64,000 bases of DNA, from NCBI GenBank assembly GCA_002179805.1, contig NAVB01000076.1, forward strand, positions 1 to 64,000, written 5' to 3'. Made by a program: the position numbers and the translations under genes. Positions 30,322 through 40,754 of this stretch are shown in pieces. The notes beneath the pieces were generated by a model, which worked only from the letters and a program-made list of their open reading frames with translations, made no database searches and was not told where the DNA came from. This stretch comes from Acanthamoeba lenticulata (taxonomy: Eukaryota > Discosea > Longamoebia > Acanthamoebidae). Position 1 is the first letter of the stretch, and each line of letters starts with the position of its first letter.

Positions 30322-31701
30322 ATGCAGTGGCTTCGCGAAAGTAGGGAAACTACCCATAGTGCTGATGGCCAGCTCATCCTTCCAAAGGGACAGAAGATCG
30401 CTCTCTTCCACAGTCCCGAAATGAAAGAGCTGGCTCAAGAGATTCTCGCCCTCCCTGGGAACCAAGCCCTTCTCTTCCCTGGCGAAATAGAGTGGAAGCA
30501 GTTCGAGGACGGGTTCCCCAACCTTTTCATCAACCACGTAGACTCCATTCGTGGCCGCCACGTCGTCTTCCTGGCGTCCTTCTTGAATCCAGCCTCCCTC
30601 CTCGCTCAGCTGGCAGGTGCGTACCACCTCGCGCAGGGCTCTCCCACCAACCACTTCTCATAACATTCACGTCCGTCATTGCCAGTGCTCTATGCATTCC
30701 CCAAGTACTTGGCCAAGTCCCTCATTCTCGTGTGCCCCTACTTCCCCACCGGGTACGGGCGCCTTCTACATTCGGCCACTCTTTTTGCCACCAGCATAGA
30801 GGAGCTGTTATTGATGTTGTTGTGCCCTATCACCAGTACGATGGAGCGCGTGGACGCCGAAGGGCAGATTGCCACGGCCGTCACGTTCGCGCGCCTGCTC
30901 TCTGGGATTCCTCTCACCCAAAGGGGCCCGGCCAAGTTGATCATCTACGACATCCACGCCCTTCAAAACAGGTCCTACTTTTCACTTCATTGCTCCAGCC
31001 AGTATCCTCTCGCTTACTTGCGCGCACAGGTTCTACTTTGGCGACACGTCGGTCCCGCTGCTGGTCAGCGCCGTTCCGCTCTTCATCAAGAAGCTGGAGG
31101 AGACGCACTCGAACGAAGAAATCTCCATTGCTTTCCCAGACGAGGGCGCCTGCAAGCGGTTCGGCAAGATGTTTGCCGGCTTCGAGCTGGTGATCTGCAC
31201 AAAGATCAGAGAGGGCGACAAGAGGATCGTCTCCGTAAAGGAAGGCGAGATCAAGAACCGCCACGTCTTCATCATTGACGACTTGGTCAAGACGGGTACG
31301 CCTTCTGCCGGCGGTCCCCAGTTGCATGGAGAGACTTATCGTCGTCATTGCCCTCGTTGGTCATGGCAGGAGGCACGCTGATCGAGTGCAAGAACGGGCT
31401 CTACAGGCTCGGGGCCGCCAAGGTGAGCGCATTCGTCACCCACGCGGTGTTCCCCCTCGACAGCTGGAAGCGCTTCACCGAGGTACGGCGACGCGAACGC
31501 GACCCCCCCTCCTCATTTCTTGCTCCGTGACACTCACTGCCCTCCCGCGTGACACGACAGCCCAAAGAGTCGGAGCAGCCGTTCCACCACTTCTACACGA
31601 CCAATTCGTGCCCCGAGACGGCGAACATCATCAAAGATAAGAAGCCCTTCGAGGTCCTCTCGCTCGCGCGCTCCATCTCCGACAACGTCTTCAAGTATTG
31701 A
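30322..31701 (+). CDS. Ribose-phosphate pyrophosphokinase (PRPP synthetase) family, class II-like
   Basis: It is predicted to make 5-phosphoribosyl diphosphate from ribose 5-phosphate and ATP for nucleotide synthesis. The N-terminal half has [34 protein letters not shown] and [17 protein letters not shown], the last spliced across an intron, then [17 protein letters not shown]. The C-terminal half has [18 protein letters not shown] and the PRPP-binding loop [18 protein letters not shown], whose Gly-Gly is formed at a GTACGCC...CAG junction. It ends [11 protein letters not shown]. The FPTGTMERVD and DLVKTGGTLIEC wording resembles the phosphate-independent class II enzymes of plants more than the human PRPS1 type. 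Five to six introns are needed. The start is the ATG after CCAAC. It converges on the metacaspase gene. Confidence 0.9.
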
Positions 31702-31925
31702 TACATCATCGTCATCCTCACCCTGAACGGGCTCATTTCTCTCTTGTACTCTACCCCCCTTACTCCGCATACTGGAACAAAAGAATGGCTCTCAAGAAAA
31801 GTTCGGCTTCTGCAAACAATGCTGCTTGCTTTTCTTTCCACAACGGCCTCGCGCACGACGCTTGATTATGGCGGTGGTGATGATGGGGTGAGATGAAATG
31901 ACGCCGCGGCGCGTTGGCGTAGTCC

Positions 31926-34305
31926 TCACATGAGGAACTGGGCGTTCATGTCCATGGGCCTGCCGGTCGACATCTGGGGCACCTGCGTGAAGGTCCTGCC
32001 GCCCTGGCCCGAGTTGAGGATGTAGCGCATCTGCTGCAGGAGCTCGTGGTAGCTGATCTGCGACTTCTTGCCCAGCACCGACAGCAGCGCGTAGCTCATC
32101 GCCCCCGTTTGGCCCATCCCAGCGAAGGAGGTGTCGGCCGCGGTCTGGCTGTCCCTGCAGCCGCTGAACATGATGACGTCGGCCATGCTCGCCTTGGCCT
32201 ACGCGCAACCACGAGGATGGATGAAGCCGGCGTGAGTGGGCACAGGAAAAGAAAGTGGGGCCGGCCACAGGTACCTGCTGCCCGCTGATGGAAGGGCCGC
32301 TTGCTGCCCCGGCGTAGCCGTGCTTGCCCTTGCCCTTGCCCTCCTTCATCTTCTTCATCTTCTTCTTCATCTTCTTTTGCTCCTTCTTGGCCTTCTTGCC
32401 CGACGCTGTGGCACCCGCTTGTGAGCGCACACTGTGAAGTCACTCATCCTCATCAGTGCCATACGTACCCATGGACGGGGAGTCGATGCAGCCGTTCTCG
32501 TTGTAGACGTAGGGCAGGTCCAGCGCGGTGCCGCTGTGGCACGAGTCGAACACGACGGTGAGGCGCACGCCCGGAGGAAGGTGCTTGACCAGGATCTTGT
32601 GCATGTCCTGATGGGCGATTGCAGCCCAGTCAGCCCCTTCATCATCACCATCATCTTGACATCACATCATGTTGTGATCTCGTCTACACGTACGTCATCG
32701 ACGATCTGGCCGGCCGAAGCGTAGTCCTCTGGCAGGATGGTCTCGTCGTACCCGTCGTCCTCGTCTCCGTCTGCAGATCCCATCATGCACGCACGCACGC
32801 GGTCAGAGGAATCCACACCGGCATGTGGGCTGGAGCTGTGACCCAGGAACAAGCGCGCACCGGTATCGCGGACTTGGCCGCCATGGCCCGAGTAGTGGAG
32901 GAAGAGCGAATCGCCCGGCTGCGCTCCCTGGATCAGCCACCTGTTTCCCACCACCACGCGCTCGTCAGCTTCCGGGAAATGGGTGCGTGAGACAGGGCAA
33001 GGACGCACTGCATGCCGCGAAGCATGTTGGCCTTGGTCGGCCGTCGGCTCGGGTCGTGCTGGTCGTCGGTCAGCACGAGCTGCACGACGCGAGACCATGA
33101 CAGATGGTTAAAGAAAAAAGGTGTTTGATCGCCTCTCCTTCCTCTTTTGCGGGTTCTTCTTTCCGACAACGCACCATGGAGTCGGGAGCGTCGCGGAAGC
33201 CGTAGCGCTCGGTAATGAACTTCTTGATGTTCTTCACGTCGTTCACACAACCTGTGGCGCACCCTTGTCAGCTCCTCGACTTCCTCCTCCAACCCCCATT
33301 TGCTCACTCTCTCCTGCAAGAGGCAGGATAGCGCCGTACCTCGAAGCGGCCGTTGGCTGTTGGTGTAGTTGATGCCGATGAGGAGGGCCTTCTTCCGGCC
33401 CGTGCACGCTGACGGCTGGAACTGGCCGTAGCCGCCATAGCCCCTGCCAAAGAGGTGAGGGCGTTGCGGCGGTACTCGCGCGCGGGGGAGGTGGACTGTT
33501 GGTTGGTGTACATCATGTTTTGGCCGGGAGGAGGCGCGCCGCCCTGCGGCGGGTATCCCATCTGGCCGTAGCCGCCTTGCGGCGGACCGCCCATTCCTGG
33601 TCGAGACGAGAGGAGGAATGAGGTCTTGGGCTAGGAGGACTTGGCTGAGAGAGACGAGCGGGGCGAGAGACGAACCTTGAGGCGGGTACCCGGCCGGAGG
33701 CGCGCCATAACCGACAGCCTGCGGCGGAGGGCCGTAGCCGCCGGGCGCGCCCATCATGGGCGGGGCGCCAAAGCCACCAGCCTGCGGCGGGGGGCCATAG
33801 CCGCCAGCCTGCGGCGGAGGGCCGTAGCCGCCGGGCGCGCCCATCATGGGCGGAGCGCCGAAGCCCTGCGGCGGGGGCGCCTGCATGGGCGGGCCACCCC
33901 ACCTCGGCTGTTCGTAGCCTGAGGACGAGACGCCACGAGACGCAAGCGCACATATGACATTGAGCGCGGTCGCACCGTGAAGATGGGCAATGGGTGCGCA
34001 CCTTGAGGGGGCGGGGCGCCAAAGCCCTGAGGAGGCGCTCCCATGCCGTAGCCGTAGCCTGGCGGGCAACGTGGCTTTGCTGAGATGGAATCGAGGGTAA
34101 AGATGGAGGAGAGCTGGTGGTACCTTGGTCAGGTGGAGGTGCGAAGCCCGGCTGGCCGCCGTGCTGCTGTTGCCAGTCTGGGGCAGAGCACGCAGTGGTA
34201 AATGGAGAGCCGGTGATCCAGAACCACATAAGCAAAGGGCAACGCAGACGAACCAGGGGGCGGTCCGCCATAACCACCACCCGGTGCTCCGTAAGGGTAC
34301 GCCAT
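31926..34305 (-). CDS. Type I metacaspase with Gly/Pro/Gln-rich repeat prodomain
   Basis: It is a cysteine protease that cleaves after Arg or Lys. The start [18 protein letters not shown] opens a prodomain of many [18 protein letters not shown] and GYPPQGG repeats. [15 protein letters not shown] marks the beginning of the p20 domain. The catalytic His is in [17 protein letters not shown] and the catalytic Cys in [17 protein letters not shown]. The p10 part has [20 protein letters not shown] and [20 protein letters not shown], ending in MDMNAQFLM. Numerous introns, often 60-110 nt, split the gene. A Lys-rich linker sits between p20 and p10. Metacaspases of Acanthamoeba have been linked to encystation and contractile vacuole function, and this gene fits that type. 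The repeat prodomain probably mediates protein interaction. Confidence 0.93.
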
Positions 34306-34454
34306 TTAAGTTCAATCTGTTTGATGGATCCGCAAGGAAATGTGCTGTCTTGTGCTGGCCAGGCCGAGAATGAAAATGAAAATGAAAACAAAAGCCTGTG
34401 GTCTTGCGCTTCAGCGATCCGCGGCCTTGGTCCTGGCGGCCTGGACAACTACTG

Positions 34455-36102
34455 TCACGTCGCTGATGGGCGCTCGTTCTGGAGGAGATGGCACAGAAGC
34501 CGCGCCACGACGTGCACAGAAATGCTGTTCCCCAACAGCCGATAGGCTTGCTTGGTGGTCACCGAAGCCGGGAAAGTAAAGTCGCGAGGAAAGCACAGCA
34601 AGTTGGCAATCTCACCTGAACCCCCCGACAACGTCAATGCGATGTGATTGTACATCAGGTGGCCTCAAGCTCAAGGCACGTACGTGGTGTGAAGAAACGC
34701 AGTCTCAGTCGCTGTAGCGTCTCCACGTCGTATGCGGCGATTTCCTCCTACACCAACCATTAAACATGTTCGAGCGTGAGGAGGGCGACCAGGCGTGCAA
34801 GTGCGCCTCAAAAGACCCATGTTGTCACCTTGGATGGACTGGCTGAGCCGGATGGAAGGAAGAGAGGACCGCTGCCCTTGAAGTTCTTGGCGTAGTTTTT
34901 GGTGAAGCACGTTGAGTCTTGATCGGCTGCCGTCACAATGTCTGGTGTTTGAAAGGATGATGAGCGACGAGCTCACAATAGCCCAGACAAACGAAGGGTG
35001 GTGAAGTGGAGCACCGAAGCGGTAGCCACGAGCGCGACTTTTGAGAAAGGACGACGGCACGAGGTACTGTGCTTCCTCTTGGCTTCCCTCAGCCAGCATC
35101 GGCTCAAGGTAGTCCGCGATTGTGTGAATGAGGCTGGGGCTCTTTGCAGGAGATGGGCTCACGGGGATAGTATCAAGGATGATAGAGTCATGCGGTTCTC
35201 GTGGAACATGGGCGTTTAATCGCGCCTGCCGGTGACCGTGAGCAGACGGGGACGCGCATTTCGCTTCTCGTGGAGCACATACCATGCAGTAGAACCTAAC
35301 CCTTGCATTGGGCACTCCAAACTGCGGGGGAGTAAGGATGAAGTTCTCGACCGAGTAGTGCCTCTCCGCCAGCACCTACAAGCAACCGAAACAGAGAGAA
35401 CTTGAGTGGCACGTCTAAACTCTACAAGCTCGGGGGCGATTGTAAAAACCTCTTGAAGTACGCTAAACGTGTCCGACTGCTCGAAGCCCTTCACGTTCTC
35501 GAGAAGGAAATAACGTGGTGGGTGCTTCATCTGTGTGGCAGGTGGTGAGCCTGCATTCGACTCCATGGACAAAGCGAGCGTACCTTCCTCAACATGGCCA
35601 ACAAGCTCAGGAGGCTGGATGAGCGAGCATCCTGGCTACCTTTCTGCAAACCGCCCCTTTACTTCGGTAAGAACCAGTGCACGCACCACTGAGGGAGGAG
35701 CGCAAAACCTAGTGTATGGTTGACATGGTGGCGACATCGTCCACAAGTCTGCACTCTGCTTGTCCAGCCACTCGTCGCTAAGCCTGCCGATGTCGGTCTG
35801 CTCCGTCGTTCCGACATTTCATTGTACGGTTCTTGCAGCCGCGTTGGGGGGGGGGGGGGTGATTGGGTGCGTACAGTGTTCACGGGGATGGTGGGGAAGT
35901 TGTGGGCATACACAGCATTGGCCACTTCGTTCATGTCCAATGCCTGCAGCACCTCAAAACTGACGCCTGCGGCCGCGAGGGCATAGTGCTACAAAGGAGC
36001 TAAGAATCAACGCGAGCGTAAGGCGCCTCCATTTCCACGTACCATGCCGCCCACTCCGCTATAGAACTCAAGCACCCGCAGCTGCCCTGGGTGCTCCTCC
36101 AT
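34455..36102 (-). CDS. DNMT2/TRDMT1-type cytosine-5 methyltransferase (tRNA)
   Basis: Members methylate cytosine 38 of tRNA-Asp. All motifs are present in order: [17 protein letters not shown] (motif I, SAM binding), [17 protein letters not shown], the catalytic [10 protein letters not shown] (motif IV), [17 protein letters not shown] (motif VI, ENV), [13 protein letters not shown] (motif VIII), the Dnmt2-specific [15 protein letters not shown], and [18 protein letters not shown] (motif X). The N-terminus starts directly at the catalytic domain, as in DNMT2 and unlike DNMT1/3. Several introns were read, one containing a 14-base C run (14 G on the plus strand at 35846-35859). The stop is at 34455-34457. 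Its start lies 85 bp from the stop of the next minus-strand gene. Confidence 0.95.
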
Positions 36103-36186
36103 CTTCGCCACGAAAGGGAAATAGGCAAAACAATTGGTTTTTTTTTGGTTTTTTTCAACTCCGCGCACAGCAGGGAAGAGCCTCGC

Positions 36187-37098
36187 TCACCACGAGGCCA
36201 TCTCTTCATGTGTGCGCCTTCGGCGTAGGAACTCATCATGCGGAGGGAACCTTTCTATCTCTCGCTTACACTTTTCCACGGTCATCCAGGTCCTGTAGCC
36301 CAGCCGAGCCCAAAACTGCCGAGTCGAATACACGACGTCATCTCTTTGGGAACGACGCATCACCACAGCTAAGACCTACCTTGTCCTTGCCCGAGAGGAA
36401 CCGAGAAAGTCGCTTGTCCCACTCGACCTGAAGAGCCGCTTTGTCACTACAACCTTCAGCGTTCGGGGCAGGGCCAAGGAGATAGAGGAGAATCTCTTCG
36501 GCCCCGAGAGGCAAGTCCTCTTCCGTTTCTGCACAGAGCCTTATCAGAAGGCTAACCATAAGCTGAGAGACTTTATGATCAAGGAGAAACCTACCCACGG
36601 CAAGATACAATGCGTAGAAGAAGTAGCGATCCTTGGAGTAGCCTCGCTCGTTCAGTGCTGCGCGCTTCATGTAGAGTGACGCAAGCGCTAGGAGGTACCC
36701 ATCAATCACAGTAGAGTTGTATAGGAACTCTGCACCGCCCAGCATACATTAGACGTGGAAAGCATGGCAAAGGCGTCAGGTTACCCTCATGTCGACGGCA
36801 CATGGCGCGGAAGCTGCGGATGCGGAAGGCCTCGTACTTGGCACGCTCAGCAAAAATCAGAGCTGCAGGGTCTCCTATGCACGATGTGTTTGGCTTCTTG
36901 TGGCTTGCAGGTTCTTCTGTGTGCGAATAGACCCTCTTGCGGCCGATGGTGGTGCTGGTCCCCACGCCTGATGTGTAAGGCCCGTACCAGGACATGACGG
37001 ACAGCATCGTGACAGTGGAGGTGGCTGAAGAAAATGACACCACTAGACCAGTAGTCTAGAGAGAGTAAACCAAGGCACTGCCGGCCGAAGAGTTCCAT
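36187..37098 (-). CDS. Speedy/RINGO-like CDK activator
   Basis: In animals, Speedy/RINGO proteins bind and activate CDK1/CDK2 without T-loop phosphorylation through a cyclin-box-like Ringo domain. Spliced in consistent phases, this protein has DGYLLALASLYMKRAALNER followed by GYSKDRYFFYALYLAV, then ETEEDLPLGAEEILLYLLG and LSRFLSGKDKFWARLGYR, then EIERFPPHDEFLRRRRTHEE before the stop. The corresponding human Speedy A pieces are KYLLAM-x-x-x-YFKRA, FFIALYLAN, a variable acidic loop, LRDQLWDRIDYR and an end with a Trp/Arg-rich HH motif. The junction that unites FW is an intron at about 36315-36378. The first exon (MELFGRQCLGLLSLDYW) and its junction near 36905 are less certain. Family membership rests on pattern matching by eye. 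Confidence 0.72.
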
Positions 37099-37231
37099 CT
37101 TCTACGTTGCCTGCGTCCTCTTCCCGCCTTCAGATTTTAACATTCAATTTCTGCTGCGCATTTTCTCTTCGAGGTTTACTCTTTCCTTTTCTTTGGTTGC
37201 GTACACCACTCTTTTTCTTTCCATTGCCAAC

Positions 37232-38222
37232 ATGAAGGAGACACATAACTTGTGCATCGTTGGAGAGAGGGCGGTGCTTGTCCCTTATCGCCCAGAGCAT
37301 GTGCCGACGTACATATTAGCTGCCCTGTGTTGAGCGCTCCCTCCCCTCTTTTCCCTTCCTAACTCTGTTGCGGCAGGTACCACCACTGGATGACGGATCC
37401 CTACATCCAAGGTACGCACCCTCAAGCACGCTTATGGGATGGTTGACAAACAACTCCCCGTTGTGGAAACCAAGAAATGACCGCGTCGGAGGAAATGACG
37501 CTGGAGGACGTGCACGACATGCAGCGAACTTGGCACGATGATCCTTCGAGTGCGCGCACTAACCTTGCTGCCACCTGTATTGAACCCTGTTCTCACACCT
37601 GGTGTTCGCACTCTAAGAGTGCATCTTCATCATCTTGGACAAGGGCTTGCCCGAGGAGAATGCCATAAATGCACATAGCACCCAGAAATATGGTGAGTGC
37701 CGCTGTTCCTCTCTTTCAGGGTGCAGCTCATGCCTGATAACACTCATATACAACACGCACAGCGATGGCAGGCGATGTAGATTTGTTTTTGAGTGAAGAT
37801 GCAGAGGACGACCGTGACGAAGATGAGACTTCAGGAAATCAGCAGAGTGACAAGGTCAAAGTAGCTGAGATCAACATCATGACCGCGGAAGAGCGAAGCC
37901 GACGTAAGGGTCTGGGCAAGGAGGCCATGTTGCTCATGATGGACTACGCAGTCACAACAATTGGTGCCCACACAAGCTCCCAAATCACTCAGTTGTTGCT
38001 GTTAGGCTGATGAGCTCCACAGGAGTGGGCAAGTTCGTGGCTAAGATTTCAGAGGGAAACGCGCCGTCTATTGCCCTCTTCACGAGCCTGGGCTTCGTGG
38101 AGGTGAGCCGAAGCAGCATGTGGAAGGAGGTCACTATGGAACTTGCCATTGACCCTGAACGCGCGGAGGTACTGCGCAAAGCTGCTGCACATTCGACCAC
38201 TGAAGCCTATGACCTCTGCTGA
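37232..38222 (+). CDS. NAT9: N-acetyltransferase NAT9-like (GNAT family)
   Basis: NAT9 is a GNAT acetyltransferase. In Drosophila it is tied to microtubule stability, and its substrate remains unsettled. The sequence follows human NAT9 almost segment by segment: CIVGERAVLVPYRPEHVPTY, HHWMTDPYIQEMTASEEMTL, IFIILDKGLPEENA, AGDVDLFLSEDAEDDRDEDE and IMTAEERSRRKGLGKEAML, where RRKGLG is the acetyl-CoA loop. FVAKISEGNAPSIALFTSLG, SSMWKEVTMEL and the end EAYDLC follow. Six exons were read. The first two introns open with GTACAT and GTACGC. The length of about 210 residues equals the family norm. Confidence 0.93.
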
Positions 38223-38287
38223 GGTCACACCTTGTAGCGAGTCTGAAAATCCAACATGATGGCCACTCGTGGCTCTCTTCAACATGA

Positions 38288-39494
38288 TCAAGCGATGTTG
38301 ACCACACTGTCCTGGGGCAGGCGTGTGAGGTCAGCTGCGCCGATCACCGCGCCCTTGGCATCAGTCACCTTGCGCATCTTCGTCCTGTTGGCACAAAGCA
38401 GGGCATCAGCCGCAGGCCACCAAGAAGCTGAACAAAACAGGCAGGCCCAACCTGAACTTTTGCCGGACCACCTTTGCGAGCTCGTCCAGCGAGGGTTGCT
38501 GCAGGACAACCATCTTTCGTGCACCATTGTGGCACAGCGTTAGTCGCAATGGTTCTTGCGCTTCAGGGAGCGCTTGTGTCTGGCTTGGAGGCACTGCTGG
38601 CCCGTCTGGGATGCGGGTATCACTGCACATGAACCCAGGCAGTGAAGAGTCCTCTTCCTCTCCCTCAACCTCACCTGTTGCGTAGTAGGTGAAAGGCCTT
38701 CCTCCACAACCATACACAACAACAGACACTCCACACCAGCCGTACCAGTTAGGTCCTTGGCTTGGGAATCAATGTCGTCGAACTGGATCAGGTTCTTTTT
38801 AGTGAACTTCCAACGAGGGTCGCCTGTAGGATGACGGTTACTTAGCCATCTCTTTGACGCACGACACACAGGGTGGAAACATGAAGAACCTGGCAAGGAG
38901 AAGATATTAAGAGCTTCTGCCTTCTCCAATATCAGTGCGTAGTTAGCATAGAACTCATCTGAATGCGCTACGTCATGCCAGCCTCGGCAGCGCCTGCAAA
39001 GAAGGCGGCCGGCGAGTCAGCGCATTGAGCGTGGGATATGCAAAGAGCAAAGAACTGGACCTCCCCTCCTCTGTGTGGCCATAACGCATCTCTCCTGGCG
39101 TAATGGAATGCGCGAATTCGTGCAGGAGAGTCGCTAACAGCGTCTGCAAGTCGTAGCACTTGTTGGAGTTCTGGTATCGCAACCTAATGCCAACGGACTG
39201 GACAACATTCTCACGAGCAACGCGCCGGTTCCCGTTCTCCTTCCAGTTCCCGTGCGCTGTGTACGTCATGCCCATAAAGTGATCCTTTGGGGAGGGGGAA
39301 GGCCTTAACAGTCACTTGCCTGACAGAAATGGCCAATGGCAAGTGGGCACGTGTACATGGTTGAGTTCACGGATAGGGAAGGCGAGGGAGAGGGAGGTGA
39401 TGCCACCCTCCTTGTGCAGTCGTTCCCTGACCTTTGAAAAGATAAAAAGAAGCTCTTCAGCTCTCGTGCTCCCATCTTCCAGCAGCGAAAGCAT
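38288..39494 (-). CDS. WLM-domain metalloprotease-like protein (Wss1/SPRTN-related) with C-terminal ubiquitin-like segment
   Basis: WLM proteins are zinc proteases related to Wss1, which cleaves DNA-protein crosslinks. The zinc site is TLLATLLHEFAHSITPGE, followed after an intron by HDVAHSDEFYANYALILEKA, giving HExxH plus a downstream His. Upstream, the ENVVQSVGIRLRYQNSN strand and IRELNHDHFMGMTYTAHG (joined over a phase-0 intron) fit the WLM N-terminal part. Beyond the protease are a Cys/His-containing stretch (GSSCFHPVCRASKRW) and a C-terminal region with LRLTLCHNGARKMVVLQQPS, DELAKVVRQKFRL and RKVTDAKGAVIGAADLTRLP, which reads like a beta-grasp ubiquitin-like or doublecortin-like domain. 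The start MLSLLEDGSTRAEELLFIFS may not be the true first exon. Confidence 0.75.
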
Positions 39495-39658
39495 GCTTGG
39501 CAGGTGGTGCGCAGCAAGTGTCGGCCTTCAGCGCTCTTTGTTATCTCGCTCCACTTCGTTCTTTTTGTTTCTTATCTTTTTCTTGCATTCATATTTTTCA
39601 GCGATCTCTGAAGCCAACCCCAAAGGCGGGAGGTGGCTGCCCCTTCAGTAAGCAGCAC
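39495..39658. promoter_or_regulatory. Divergent promoter region
   Basis: It lies between the starts of the WLM gene (minus) and the AlkB-like gene (plus). It has a T-rich block at about 39559-39598 close to the latter. No specific motif is recognised. Confidence 0.3.
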
Positions 39659-40725
39659 ATGTCGACGAGCGAGGTTTCACCTATGTCCAAGGGAGCAAAA
39701 GCAACTGGGAAGCGAACAGGCACTTCATCGCGAATTCAGGGAGGTTGGGCAAGTTCTGGTGCTCCCTCTCGAAAGAGTCAACCAAGAAGGGCAAAGAAAC
39801 AGGAAGAAGAGGAGGAAGTGACCCACGGCTTGCGTGGACCAGTCAATTACGTGCCAGTGACTCAGCGGGAAGCCCAGCAGATCATATCACAAGAGGATGT
39901 TATCGTGCTTGGTGACGGCATCGTTCTTATTCGGCGAGCATTCGGGTTGGAGGAACAACAGCGATGGGTGGACATGTGCATCGAGCACGGGACCGGGCAA
40001 GTGGAAGGAGTGCACTCCTTCTATGAAGGTGAAATCAGCAAAGAACTAGGCTATGTGGATCCGATGGTCCAGCCTTCTGAGGAGGGCTCGCGAGACACGA
40101 AGTCCACCAAGCAGCTCAACCTGAGGACTAAGGCTCGCATCAATGTGCCCATCGCTCTTCATCCGCCGCAATTTACCGCCGCGGCTCAGGAGTTGGTGCA
40201 TATCGCGCACCAACAATGCTCCTCGATCCCCGTTCTTGACAACCCCAACACCTGCCGCATCAACTACTACACCAAGAGGGGCAGAATCGGGTACGTCTGA
40301 GCCTGCGATCTGCGTCGCACAACTGCCAGAACTGACGCCGATCGGCGGCAACAGCTGGCACTTCGACCGTGTTCCAAGCTTGAGTCTAGAGGAGCAAAAG
40401 ACCGTCACCGATCCCGTGATCTCTATGTCCTTTGGGGACAGCGCCGAATTCCAATACAGGTACAACATGAGCGACCCAGCGAACAGCATCATCCTGGAGT
40501 CCGGTGATGTACGGCAATCCCTCGGCAGCCCTCCTCCAATTTGGAGTGTCCTGACTGATCCTATATTGCTGGGTGGCCCGGGCGGGAGTACAGGTGGTGA
40601 TCTTCGGTGGTCCCTCGCGCATGATCTATCACACCGTGCCGCGCGTCCTCTCGAACACCGCTCCGAAGGGGCTCAACTTGCACCAGTTCGCGGGTCGGTT
40701 CAACGTCAGCTACTACTACAACTGA
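39659..40725 (+). CDS. AlkB-like 2-oxoglutarate/Fe(II) dioxygenase
   Basis: AlkB-family enzymes demethylate alkylated nucleic acids or proteins. After a basic Ser/Lys/Arg-rich N-terminus (SRKSQPRRAKKQEEEEE), the product has VIVLGDGIVLIRRAFGLEEQ and CRINYYTKRGRIG, spliced over a GTACGT...ACAG intron to WHFDRVPSLSLEE. That gives the His-x-Asp iron pair. VISMSFGDSAEFQYRY is the next strand. After another intron come VVIFGGPSRMIYHTVPRVL (second iron His) and HQFAGRFNVSYYYN, which corresponds to the RxNxTxR motif that binds 2-oxoglutarate, here R-F-N-V-S-Y-Y with the last Arg replaced. The missing final Arg sets it apart from typical ALKBH proteins. The substrate cannot be told. Confidence 0.82.
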
Positions 40726-40754
40726 CGGCCCCTTAGCACCTTGAACAGAGAGCA

